This document shows positions 55,337-63,565 of a stretch of DNA of 64,000 nucleotides, piece by piece. The DNA is from DATEDA01 sp963820965. GTDB taxonomy: Bacteria; Pseudomonadota; Gammaproteobacteria; Burkholderiales; SG8-39. The stretch covers positions 349,412 through 413,411 of the forward strand of contig CAWGCC010000062.1 of assembly GCA_963820965.1 (NCBI GenBank), read 5' to 3'. The notes beneath the pieces are model-generated. The model made no database searches. It saw only the letters and a list, made by a program, of their open reading frames with translations, and was not told where the DNA came from. Position numbers and translations under genes: made by a program. The first letter of the stretch is position 1. Every line of letters begins with the position of its first letter.

Positions 55337-55936
55337 TCAGCGCTTCGCCTTTTTCCTCGCCACCTTCGGCTTCTCGGGCCAGATGCCGGCACGCTCGAGC
55401 TCGTCCATCGATTCGGCCGTGAACTCGGCCTTCGGCTCGTTGCCGCCGATCACGAACATCAGGATCGAGTGCTTGTTCTTCGGCCCCTTCGTCACGTTCA
55501 TGAAGCGGCGATTGGCCCCGGGCGGGAACGAGATGACGTCGAGCGGCTCGAGATCCACGTGCTCGAGCTTCCCTTTCTCGTTCTCCCAGCTCGCACGCCA
55601 GGTCCCGGTCATCGCGATGAAGGTCTCGTTGGTGTCGTGGTTATGCAGCATCGGCCCCTTGCCGGGCAGCGCGCGGCAATAGCCGAGGTTGAAGCCTTCC
55701 GAGATCTTGATCGCCGCGAGGCGGGAGGCCTGATCGCCGACCGGTGACTGCAGTCCCTGGCCCTCGCCCGACGGCGGCTGGAAGCCGATGACGTTGTAGA
55801 GGATGCGCTCGCAGCCGGGCATCTTGCTGTCCGGCAGCCCGCCGTCGAAGCCCTTCAGCTTCGAGAAGCGTGCCACCCGCTTCATCATGTCCTTCCGCGA
55901 TACACGGATTCGGGGCAGGGTTTCGTCGTACGGCAT
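55337..55936 (-). CDS. Cupin-domain protein
   Basis: The 199-residue protein has a central cupin with metal-binding motif HNHDTNETFIAMTGTWRASW (about residues 97-116) and a second motif around DVISFPPGANRRFMNV. The N-terminal LPRIRVSRKDMMKRVARF segment and lysine-rich tail KVARKKAKR are outside the barrel. It may be a dioxygenase, isomerase or sensor. AAGGAG precedes its ATG. It is convergent with the HDAC-like gene. Confidence 0.88.
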   Translation of the reverse strand: MPYDETLPRIRVSRKDMMKRVARFSKLKGFDGGLPDSKMPGCERILYNVIGFQPPSGEGQGLQSPVGDQASRLAAIKISEGFNLGYCRALPGKGPMLHNHDTNETFIAMTGTWRASWENEKGKLEHVDLEPLDVISFPPGANRRFMNVTKGPKNKHSILMFVIGGNEPKAEFTAESMDELERAGIWPEKPKVARKKAKR

Positions 55937-56070
55937 CCCTTTCTCCTTGCGGATTCGCCAGCGAGGCAATCTAGCGAACCCGCGATGGAGCGTCAATTGC
56001 GCGGCGCCGCACCTTGACGCCGGCCGCGTCGCGTGCCTAGATTGCGCGAGCCCCACCCCGGAGAGATTGC

Positions 56071-56655
56071 ATGCCACGCATCCGCTTCATCGAAGACCGG
56101 GAGCAGACGCCCGAGACGCGAGCGATGATCGAGTCCGCGAAACGCACCGGGGCGCCGGACCCGCGCGTGGTGAGCATCATGGCGCGCAGCCCCGCGGGCC
56201 GCGCCTGGGTCCGGTACTGGAGCTCCCTCCTGTACGACGGGCTGCTGCCGCACAGGCTGAAGGAGATGTGCCGCATCCGGATCTCGGTCGGCCACCAGTG
56301 CGGCTACTGCTCCACGGTGCGTTCCAACGTCGCCAAGGAGGAGGGGCTCACCGAGGCGCTCGTCGCCGAAGCGCTCGACTGGCAGGCGAGCACGCAGCTC
56401 AACGAACGCGAGAGAGCCGCGCTCCGCTATGCCGACCTCTTCAAGTCGGGCGACGATGCGATCGACTCGGACGCGGTGTACGACGAGCTGCGGCGCCACT
56501 TCTCCGAGGAGGAGATCATCGAGCTGGGGCTCTTCTGCGGCGAGACGGTCGCGGCGGGACGGTTCGTGCGATCGATGAGCATCGTCAGCTGGGACGAGGC
56601 CTGCGAACTGAATCCGCTGCTCGCTCAGGTCTCGGGGCGAACCCAGGCAGCCTGA
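56071..56655 (+). CDS. Carboxymuconolactone decarboxylase family (AhpD-like) protein
   Basis: The 194-residue all-helical protein has the AhpD-like redox motif CGYCSTVRSNVAKEEGL and the LNERERAALRYADLFKSG segment typical of uncharacterised CMD proteins. It may be a peroxidase partner or a decarboxylase. CCGGAGAG lies upstream of the ATG. The gene is divergent from the cupin gene and is followed after three bases by a Gfo/Idh/MocA oxidoreductase. Confidence 0.88.
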   Translation: MPRIRFIEDREQTPETRAMIESAKRTGAPDPRVVSIMARSPAGRAWVRYWSSLLYDGLLPHRLKEMCRIRISVGHQCGYCSTVRSNVAKEEGLTEALVAEALDWQASTQLNERERAALRYADLFKSGDDAIDSDAVYDELRRHFSEEEIIELGLFCGETVAAGRFVRSMSIVSWDEACELNPLLAQVSGRTQAA

Positions 56656-56658
56656 CGA

Positions 56659-57654
56659 GTGGTCCGCGTCGCGGTCGTCGGCCTCGGCTGGTGGGGTCGC
56701 ACCATCGCACGGCCTGCTCAAGGGCAGCTCGAAGCTCACTGCGGTGAAGGGGATCGACCCGGATCCGGGCGCAGCGGAGTTTGCCCGCGCGCAGGGTTTG
56801 GATCATGCGTCGGACTTCGAAGAGGTGCTGCGCGATCCGGCCGTCGACGCTGTCGTGCTCTGCACGCCGCACTCGCTGCATTGCGAGCAGATCGTCGCGG
56901 CGGCCAACGCGCGCAAGCACGTCTTCTGCGAGAAGCCGCTGTCGCTTTCCCGCGCCGAGGTGCTACGCGCGATCGAGGCGGTGAAGGCGAACGGCGTACA
57001 GCTCGCGGTCGGCCACGAGAAACGGTTCGAGCCGCCCTTGGTGGAGATCGCGCGGCTCGCACGGAGCGGCACGCTCGGGACGCTGCTCCAGATCGAGGCG
57101 AACTTCAGTCAGGACAAGTTCCTCGCACTTGCCGCGGACAACTGGCGGTTGTCGGCCAAGGAGGCGCCGGCCGGCCCGCTCACGGCCACCGGGATTCACC
57201 TCGTCGACCTGTCGGTGAGCCTGATGGGGCTCGGCGGAGAGCGTCTTTGCGAGCGTGAAGCAGCTCGGCAGCCAGCTCGCGAATGGCGACACGCTCGCGG
57301 TCCTCGCCCGGTTCAGAAGCGGCGGGCATTCGCTTGATCAGCGCCATCCTCGCGACGCCGTTCGACGGGCGCGTCGCGGTGTACGGATCGAAGGGCTGGG
57401 CGGAGGTGCGCGACAAGGCGCATCCGGAAGCGCCGCAGGGCTGGACGCTCACGACCGCGCTGCGCGGCGAGCCGAAGCGCTCGATCGATTACCCGCCGGC
57501 AGCCGCGGTGCTCGCCAATCTCGAGGCGTTCGCGGATGCGATCGAGGGCCGCGCGCGCTATCCGGTGCCGCACGAGCAGATGATTGCGACGGTTTCGGCG
57601 CTGGAGGCGATCGTGAAGTCGACGCGCAGCGGCGCGGTCGAAGCAGTCGGTTGA
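56659..57654 (+). CDS. Gfo/Idh/MocA family oxidoreductase (three frameshifts)
   Basis: The product is 330 residues after removing single extra bases near 56714 (C), 57236 (G) and 57329 (G). The Rossmann motif VAVVGLGWWGRTIA, the dinucleotide-site strand AVVLCTPHSLHCEQI, and the hallmark catalytic EKPLSLS (C-EKP) are present. The GHEKRF substrate segment and a C-terminal alpha/beta domain (GRVAVYGSKGWAEV) follow. It uses NAD(P) to oxidise a sugar, inositol or other hydroxy compound. The corrected length is an exact family match, so the breaks are probably sequence errors. Confidence 0.85.
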
Positions 57655-57761
57655 GACGCCGCGCCGGGCGCCGCTGTCGGAACTTGTGATTGCCGCCACG
57701 ACCGGGCTATGGTGGGAGGGGAAGGGCCTAGTCGTCGTTCAAACCTAACCTGGAGCCTGTC

Positions 57762-57943
57762 ATGAGACTTCTGCAGGCCGTCGCTGTGCTGTTGTTCGCT
57801 CTCCCGCTGCCGGATGCGCAACCAAGCCGATGGCTCGGCGCCGCCGGCGACCGCAACTCCCGGGGATCGTCCCCGTTGTCGTGCCGCAGACCGCCTACGG
57901 CTGCGACGTGCTGATCGCCCATCGCATGGGCAAGTCCTGCTGA
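57762..57943 (+). CDS. Putative small secreted protein (frameshifted)
   Basis: An ATG with TGGAG seven bases upstream opens a clear Sec signal (MRLLQAVAVLLFALPLPDAQ). Downstream frames continue ADGSAPPATATPG and then IVPVVVPQTAYGCDVLIAHRMGKSC, ending at TGA 57941-57943. Two one-base indels would be needed to join these into about 60 residues. The family is not recognised; the gene may be a small periplasmic protein or a coincidence. Confidence 0.35.
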
Positions 57944-58018
57944 TCCTTGCTCAGGCGGCGGGCCGGTGCCCGTCGCCTGCCGTCACCCGACCGCCGTTCT
58001 TCGCGCTCCTTCCGCCGG

Positions 58019-58909
58019 TCAGCGCGGCGCCGCGACCTGCGTCCGGTACCAGTCGAGGATCCTCTCCCCGGTCCAGAACGCGACGCCCGGCTTCGCCTTG
58101 ATGTGGGCGTAGAGCCGCTCGAGGTAGCCGATCCGGTGCGGCACGCCGGAGATGTACGGGTGGACGCTGATCGCCATGACGCGGGTGATCTTCGCGCTCT
58201 CCTCGTACAGCCGGTCGAAGTGGTCGACGCCGCGCTTCAGCATCTCCTCGGCGCCGTGATGCTGGATCAGCATCATCGGGATGTCGTTCGTCTCGACGGT
58301 GTACGGGATCGAGACCACCGGCCCGTGCGCGGTCGAGATGTAGACCGGCTGGTCGTCGAGCACCCAGTCGGCGACGTACTCGATGCCCTCGGCGGCGAGG
58401 AAGTCGATCGTCTCGTCGGTCTCGGTGAGGCCCGGGCTCTCCCAGCCGCGCGGGGACTTGCCGGTGAATTCGCGGATCGCGGCGATCGTGTCGCGGATCG
58501 CGGCGCGCTGGTCGTCGACCTTGTGCATCGGACCCTGGACGTAGCCGTGGGCCATGAACTCCCACCCGGCGTCCTTCGCCGCCTGCGCGATGCGCGGATG
58601 GCTCCGGCACACGATGCCGTTGAGCGCGAGCGTCGGCGTGATGCCGAACTTCTGCATGCAGTCGTAGAGCCGCCAGAACCCGACGCGATTGCCGTACTCG
58701 TGCCAGGCCCAGTTCGGGAGATCGGGCAGCAGCGGCTGGCCCATCGGCGGCGGCAGCACGGTGCGCGGCATCGCGCGCTCGATCGCCCAGTCCTCGACGT
58801 TGACGATCGTCCACACGACCATCCGCGCGCCGTCGGGCAGCTTCAGCGGCGGGCGGTCGACGATGGCCGAGTAGGGAACGCGGTCGCGGAGCGTCGGGGG
58901 AGTCGCCAT
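58019..58909 (-). CDS. Polysaccharide deacetylase family protein (PuuE-like amide hydrolase)
   Basis: The 296-residue NodB-fold protein has VVWTIVNVEDWAIERAMP at strand 1, WHEYGNRVGFWRLYDCMQKFGI, a metal-site-like EFMAHGYVQGPMH, GWESPGLTETDETIDFLAAEGIEYVADW and ISVHPYISGVPHRIGYL. This matches the PuuE/allantoinase-like branch acting on cyclic or linear amides rather than chitin. It follows livF of the second Liv operon by four bases, so the importer and hydrolase are likely functionally linked. Confidence 0.88.
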   Translation of the reverse strand: MATPPTLRDRVPYSAIVDRPPLKLPDGARMVVWTIVNVEDWAIERAMPRTVLPPPMGQPLLPDLPNWAWHEYGNRVGFWRLYDCMQKFGITPTLALNGIVCRSHPRIAQAAKDAGWEFMAHGYVQGPMHKVDDQRAAIRDTIAAIREFTGKSPRGWESPGLTETDETIDFLAAEGIEYVADWVLDDQPVYISTAHGPVVSIPYTVETNDIPMMLIQHHGAEEMLKRGVDHFDRLYEESAKITRVMAISVHPYISGVPHRIGYLERLYAHIKAKPGVAFWTGERILDWYRTQVAAPR

Positions 58910-58912
58910 GGC

Positions 58913-59644
58913 TCAGGCCCCGAGGTAGAGGCTCTTGATCAGCTCGTTGTTCCGCAGCGCGTCGGCGCTCTTGCCCTCGAACACGATCTCGCCGTGGGCG
59001 ATGATGTAGCCGCGGTCGGCGATGCGGAGCGCCTGCTGGAAGTTCTGCTCCGCCATCAGCACCGTGAGCTGGAACTCGTCCTTGAGCTGCTTGATCATGC
59101 TCACGGTGTGCTGCACGAGGAGCGGGGAGAGGCCGACCGAAGGCTCGTCGACGAGCAGGATCCGCGGCGCCGACATGAGCGCGCGCGCGATCGCGAGCAT
59201 CTGCTGCTGGCCGCCGCTCATGCTGCCGGCGAGCTGCCGGCGGCGCTCCTTCAGCACCGGGAACGACTCGTAGCAGAAGGCGAGGTTCTTGTGGATCGCG
59301 CTCCGCGCGAGCGGCCGGAACGCGCCGAGGAGCAGGTTCTCCTCGACGGTGAGCTTGGGGAAGAGCCGCCGCCCCTCGGGGACCATCGCCATGCCGAGGC
59401 TCACGATCTCCTCGGTGGGCATGCCGACGAGGTTCACGGTCCGGCCGTCCATCTCGAGCGTGATCTCGCCGCGCGTCGGACGCACCGCGCCCATCAGGCA
59501 CCGCATGAGCGTGCTCTTGCCGTTGCCGTTCGTGCCGAGCAGCACGACCGTCTCGCCCTCGGCGATGTCGAGCGAGACGCCGTGCAGCGCGCGCACCGCG
59601 CCGTAGCCGGCCTCGACGCCTTTCGCTGACAGTCTAAGCGCCAA
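58913..59644 (-). CDS. livF: Branched-chain amino-acid-type ABC transporter ATP-binding protein LivF (second system)
   Basis: The 243-residue ATPase has Walker A LGTNGNGKST, SLGMAMVPEGRRLFPKLTVEENL, signature MSGGQQQMLAIARAL, Walker B ILLVDEPSVGLSP and LMAEQNFQQAL. No ATG is available; the TTG at 59642-59644 overlaps the end of livG by eleven bases. It is followed immediately by the PuuE-like hydrolase. Confidence 0.92.
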   Translation of the reverse strand: MALRLSAKGVEAGYGAVRALHGVSLDIAEGETVVLLGTNGNGKSTLMRCLMGAVRPTRGEITLEMDGRTVNLVGMPTEEIVSLGMAMVPEGRRLFPKLTVEENLLLGAFRPLARSAIHKNLAFCYESFPVLKERRRQLAGSMSGGQQQMLAIARALMSAPRILLVDEPSVGLSPLLVQHTVSMIKQLKDEFQLTVLMAEQNFQQALRIADRGYIIAHGEIVFEGKSADALRNNELIKSLYLGA

Positions 59645-60362
59645 GATAGGCCCGCTGGACGTCGGGGTTCGCCACCGTCTGGGCGGGCGTGCCCTCGCAG
59701 ATGATCTTGCCGGCGTCGAGACACATCACCCGCTGCGAGAACCGCATCACGGCGTGCATGATGTGCTCGATCATGATGATCGTGATGCCGGCCTCGTTCA
59801 GCTGGAACAGGATCTTCAGGATCTCGTCGACCTCGGACGAGGACAGCCCGGCCATCGCCTCGTCGGAGATCAGGAGGCGCGGACGCGCCGCCATCGCGCG
59901 GGCGAGCTCGAGCTTGCGCAGCTCGACCTGGGTGAGCTGGTTGGACGGCGTCTCCGCCTTGTCGGCGAGCCCGATCTGCCGCAGGATCTCCAGCGCCTCG
60001 CGGTGCGTGTCGGCCTTGTGCAGCGAGCCCCGATGGACCACGTACTCGAGCGGCACCACGAGGTTCTCGAACACCGGCATGCTCGAGAACGGCCGCGGCA
60101 CCTGGAAGCTGCGCGCGATGCCGCGCCGGGTGCGCTGATAGGCGGCCAGGCCGGAGATCTCCTCGCCGTCGAACACGATCGAGCCGCCGTCGTTCCGGAG
60201 CGACCCGGAGATGCAGTTGATGAGCGTCGTCTTGCCCGAGCCGTTCGGGCCGATCAGGCCGAAGCGCTCGCCGCGCGCGATCTGGACGCTGACGTCGGCG
60301 AGCGCGGTGAAGCCGCCGAAGTGCTTCGAGACGCCGTTCACGCGGAGAAGCGCGTCGCTCAT
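59634..60362 (-). CDS. livG: Branched-chain amino-acid-type ABC transporter ATP-binding protein LivG (second system)
   Basis: The 242-residue ATPase has Walker A IGPNGSGKTT, the Q-loop region RGIARSFQVPRPFSSM, a signature-like region LTQVELRKLELARAM, Walker B LLISDEAMAGLS (E-A in place of E-P) and MIEHIMHAV. The signature LSGGQ is replaced by LTQVE, a common LivG variant. The ATG overlaps the livM stop (ATGA). Confidence 0.92.
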   Translation of the reverse strand: MSDALLRVNGVSKHFGGFTALADVSVQIARGERFGLIGPNGSGKTTLINCISGSLRNDGGSIVFDGEEISGLAAYQRTRRGIARSFQVPRPFSSMPVFENLVVPLEYVVHRGSLHKADTHREALEILRQIGLADKAETPSNQLTQVELRKLELARAMAARPRLLISDEAMAGLSSSEVDEILKILFQLNEAGITIIMIEHIMHAVMRFSQRVMCLDAGKIICEGTPAQTVANPDVQRAYLGA

Positions 60363-61306
60363 TTCGCGCGCTTCCGCTTCTTGAACAGGCCCAGGATCCC
60401 GTCGGGCGCGACGACCACGAACACGACGAGCAGGACGCCGACCACGAGCACGTTCATCTCGTTGGAGATGGTCACCGTCACGACCTGCTGGAGCGAGCTG
60501 AGCAGCGTCGCGCCGATGATCGGCCCGAGCCAGTGCGCAGTGCCGCCGATCATCGGGCTTGCCAGCGCGGCGATGCCGTAGTTGAGGTTGAAGGTCGATG
60601 CCGGCTCGACGAACTGCAGGTACATCGGCATCGGCGCGCCCGCCGCACCCATCAGCGCGCCCGAGATGGTGCAGGCGAACACCTTCAGCTTCAGCGTCGG
60701 CACGCCGCTGCACTCGGCCGCCTCCTCGCTGTCGCGGATGGCGCGCAGGCCCCGGCCGATCCAGGAGGTCTGGATGTAGCGCGCGATCGCCACCGCCGCC
60801 ACCACCATGACGGCCATGACCACGAACAGCATCTTGATGTAGGACTCGAACGGTGGAATCGGGGCCGGACGGAGCAGTTGCACGCCGGTGGCGCCGCCGG
60901 TGTAGCGCCAGTTGATGAACAGCGTCTCCATGATGACGATCAGCGCGACCGTGGCGATCGCGAAGAAGATGCCGCGCAACCGCAAGGTCATCAGCCCGGT
61001 GCCGAATCCGAGCAGGCCGCTCATCACCGCCGCGGCGAGGATCTGCACCACGAGCGGCGCCCCGATCGACTGGATCAGCACGACCGAGGTGTACGCGCCC
61101 AGCCCGAAGAACGCCGGGGTGCCGAAATTCACGTAGCCGGCATAGCCGCCGAGGATGTTCCACGCCGTGGCGAGCACGATGGACATCAGGACGGTGTACC
61201 CGGCGAAGAAAACGTACTCGTTCTTGATCGTGGCCGCGGCAAGCCCAGCCAGGCCGATGGCGACCGCAGCGCCGAACCAGAATGCCGCGCCGCCCTTCTG
61301 CTTCAT
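60359..61306 (-). CDS. livM: Branched-chain amino-acid-type ABC transporter permease LivM (second system)
   Basis: The 315-residue membrane protein has LivM motifs AWNILGGYAGYVNFGTPAFFGLGAY, TLRLRGIFFAIATVALIVIME, TSWIGRGLRAIRDSEEAAECSGV and a basic tail KKRKRAK. The ATG overlaps the livH stop. About nine to ten membrane helices are expected. Confidence 0.93.
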   Translation of the reverse strand: MKQKGGAAFWFGAAVAIGLAGLAAATIKNEYVFFAGYTVLMSIVLATAWNILGGYAGYVNFGTPAFFGLGAYTSVVLIQSIGAPLVVQILAAAVMSGLLGFGTGLMTLRLRGIFFAIATVALIVIMETLFINWRYTGGATGVQLLRPAPIPPFESYIKMLFVVMAVMVVAAVAIARYIQTSWIGRGLRAIRDSEEAAECSGVPTLKLKVFACTISGALMGAAGAPMPMYLQFVEPASTFNLNYGIAALASPMIGGTAHWLGPIIGATLLSSLQQVVTVTISNEMNVLVVGVLLVVFVVVAPDGILGLFKKRKRAK

Positions 61307-62175
61307 CGCCCGAAGAGTCCCTGCGGCCGGACGCCGAGCACGATCAGCAGCAGACCGAACGCGACCAAGGGCGCCCAGGACGCGCCGAACAGCATCAGCA
61401 CGATGGACTCGGAGATGCCGAGGATCAGCCCGGCGGCGACCGTCCCGGTCATGCTGCCGAGCCCGGCCAACACGACGACGGCGAACGTGCGCCCGATGTA
61501 GACGCGGTCGAGGCTGGGCTCGACCGGCCCGACGATGATGAGCATCGCACCGGCGAGCGCCGTGACGCCGGTCGCGATACCGAACGCCCACTGCTTGATG
61601 CGCATCGGATTCGCGCCCATCAGTCTGAGCGCCGGCTCGTCCTGCGCCACCGCCTTGATCGCCCGCCCGGTGAAAGTGCGCGAGAGATAGAGCGTGAGCC
61701 CGGTGGTCAGCACCACCGCGACGCCGAACGCGACCAGCATGCGCATCGGGATGCGCATGTCGCCGATCTTGAGGCTCTGGCCGATGTACGCCGCTTCGAC
61801 CATCCGCTGATCCACGCCGAAGACGAGGATCAGGCCGACCTCGATGATGAGCGTGAGCCCGAAGAAGAACGCGAGGCCGCGCACGCCGGCCTCGGTCCCG
61901 CGCTTCTCGAAGGTCTCGTAGTAGAACCGGTAGATCGCCATGCCGAGCAGGAAGAAGACCGGCATCAGCACGAGCCCGGCGAGGATCGGGTCCAGGCCGT
62001 AGCGGCCGAGGACGAACGTGCAGTAGGCCGCGAGCACCATGACCGCCGGGTGCGCGATGTGCGGAACGTCGAGCAGCCCGAAAGCCACCGACAGCCCGAT
62101 GCTCACGGCCGCGTAGAAGCAGCCGAGCAGGACCCCGAAGAGGATCGCCTCCAGCAAAAGCTCTAACGAGAACAC
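61303..62175 (-). CDS. livH: Branched-chain amino-acid-type ABC transporter permease LivH (second system)
   Basis: The product has 290 residues from the GTG at 62173-62175. An in-frame TTG at 62188-62190 lies in the T-run of the upstream terminator and is a poor start. Motifs are SIGLSVAFGLLDVPHIAHPAVMVLAAY, RTFTGRAIKAVAQDEPALRLMGANP and GLGSMTGTVAAGLILGI. The gene follows a terminator-like hairpin after livK. Confidence 0.92.
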   Translation of the reverse strand: MFSLELLLEAILFGVLLGCFYAAVSIGLSVAFGLLDVPHIAHPAVMVLAAYCTFVLGRYGLDPILAGLVLMPVFFLLGMAIYRFYYETFEKRGTEAGVRGLAFFFGLTLIIEVGLILVFGVDQRMVEAAYIGQSLKIGDMRIPMRMLVAFGVAVVLTTGLTLYLSRTFTGRAIKAVAQDEPALRLMGANPMRIKQWAFGIATGVTALAGAMLIIVGPVEPSLDRVYIGRTFAVVVLAGLGSMTGTVAAGLILGISESIVLMLFGASWAPLVAFGLLLIVLGVRPQGLFGR

Positions 62176-62188
62176 GGCTCGTCTACCC

Positions 62189-62217
62189 AAAAAAACAGCG
62201 CGGGGGCTCCCCGCGCC
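62189..62217 (-). terminator. Terminator-like hairpin between livK and livH
   Basis: On the minus strand, GCGCGGG (62216-62210) pairs with CCCGCGC (62204-62198) across a five-base loop. A TGTTTTTTT run follows. It starts 25 bases after the livK stop and ends just before livH, mirroring the hairpin after the second dctP. It probably acts as a partial terminator. Confidence 0.85.
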
Positions 62218-62241
62218 GTTTTGCTCTCTCGCCGGGGCGGC

Positions 62242-63474
62242 CTACTTCCCGCGCGCCTTCTCGAACGGGGCGATGACCTCGCCGTTCTTGAACTGCTCCG
62301 GGAACAGGATCACGTACTTCTTGGGGTCGCGGAACTGCTCCACGTTCTTGTCGACGACGCCGCGGAACTGCATCTGCACCACGCGCGGGTTCGCCCATTC
62401 GCCGTCCGGGCCATAGCGGATCGGCCCGACGATGGTCTTCATCTCGTTCTTGCGGATATAGTCCGCGAGCACCTTGTGGTCCAGGCTCTTGGTGGCGTTG
62501 ATGGCCTGCTCGAGCATCTGTCCGATCGCGTAGTTGTACGGCGGCAGGTAGAAGCCGAGCGGGTCCACCTTGGCCTCCACCGCCTTCTTCGAATAGCGCT
62601 GCAGGAACTCCTCGATGCCGGGGTAGTTGATCCCGGGAACGTAGGAGTTGTAGTTGACGATGCCGTTCAGCGACGATCCGAGCGACTCCATGACCGGGGT
62701 GAACTGCAGGCCGACCATGCCGCCGCCGAACATCTTGACCGAGTCGCCGACGCCGATCTCGTTCACCGCGCGCACGATCGCCACCGAGTCGTTCGGGTAC
62801 GACATCACGTACACGATGTCGGGCTTCGCCGCGCGGATGGCGCGGATCATGGTCGAGAAATCGACCGTCGTCGGCGGATAGTTCTGGCTGTAGACGGTCT
62901 GCAGGCCCTGCTTCTTGGCGAGCTCCCGCGCGCCGTTCGCCAGGTTCTGCGCGAATTCCTGGTCGGCGACGAGGAACGCGATCGACTTGACGCCGAGCTT
63001 CTGGGCGGCGCCGAAGAAGCCGGCGGACCAGCTCTCGGCGTCGTTCCACGGCGAGTTGTTGAACCACTTGTCGTGCTTGACCGTGCGGTTCACCTGGAAC
63101 GAGAAGTTGCCCATCAGCAGCAGGTCGCGCTGCTTCACGAGCGGCATGATCGGCGCCGTGGGCACCGTCCCATAGGGGGCGATGAGCAGGTCGACCTTGT
63201 CGACGTCGAGCAGCTTGGTGTAGATCGACGGCGTCAGCGCGGGGTTGGTCTGGTCGTCGTAGGCGATGAACTCGACCTTGCGCCCGAGCAGCCCGCCCTT
63301 CGCGTTGACGTCCTCGACCCACATCTGCAGCGCGAGCAGCGCCGCCTTGCCGCCCGCGCCGAGCGAGCCGGTCTGCGGCATGCTCATGCCGATCTTGATT
63401 GGCTGCTGCGCTGCGGCGACGCCGGCGAACAGCAGCGCTGCGGCCGCGATAGTGAACAGTCTGAACATTCTCAT
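62242..63474 (-). CDS. livK: Branched-chain amino-acid-type ABC transporter substrate-binding protein (second system)
   Basis: The 410-residue protein has a Sec signal (MRMFRLFTIAAAALLFAGVAAAQ). A type I periplasmic-binding fold follows with IKIGMSMPQTGSLGAGGKAALLALQMWVEDVNAKGGLLG and YDDQTNPALTPSIYTKLL. It resembles the amide/urea/aromatic-acid-binding branch of the HAAT family. AGGAGGAG precedes the ATG. The operon continues livH-M-G-F and a PuuE-like hydrolase. Confidence 0.93.
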   Translation of the reverse strand: MRMFRLFTIAAAALLFAGVAAAQQPIKIGMSMPQTGSLGAGGKAALLALQMWVEDVNAKGGLLGRKVEFIAYDDQTNPALTPSIYTKLLDVDKVDLLIAPYGTVPTAPIMPLVKQRDLLLMGNFSFQVNRTVKHDKWFNNSPWNDAESWSAGFFGAAQKLGVKSIAFLVADQEFAQNLANGARELAKKQGLQTVYSQNYPPTTVDFSTMIRAIRAAKPDIVYVMSYPNDSVAIVRAVNEIGVGDSVKMFGGGMVGLQFTPVMESLGSSLNGIVNYNSYVPGINYPGIEEFLQRYSKKAVEAKVDPLGFYLPPYNYAIGQMLEQAINATKSLDHKVLADYIRKNEMKTIVGPIRYGPDGEWANPRVVQMQFRGVVDKNVEQFRDPKKYVILFPEQFKNGEVIAPFEKARGK

Positions 63475-63512
63475 TTGAAGCTCCTCCTCCTACTGGGTAG
63501 TGGGCCGGATGC

Positions 63513-63537
63513 TGACACCAGCGTTCGCCGGGTGTCA
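63513..63537. repeat. Short inverted repeat upstream of livK
   Basis: TGACACC (63513-63519) and GGTGTCA (63531-63537) flank GCGTTCGCCG. The inner part matches the REP-like unit, so this is probably a REP remnant; an operator role is possible because it lies about 40 bases before livK on the minus strand. Confidence 0.55.
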
Positions 63538-63565
63538 ATGTCCGGTTTGGGTCCCCGTTGCCGGG

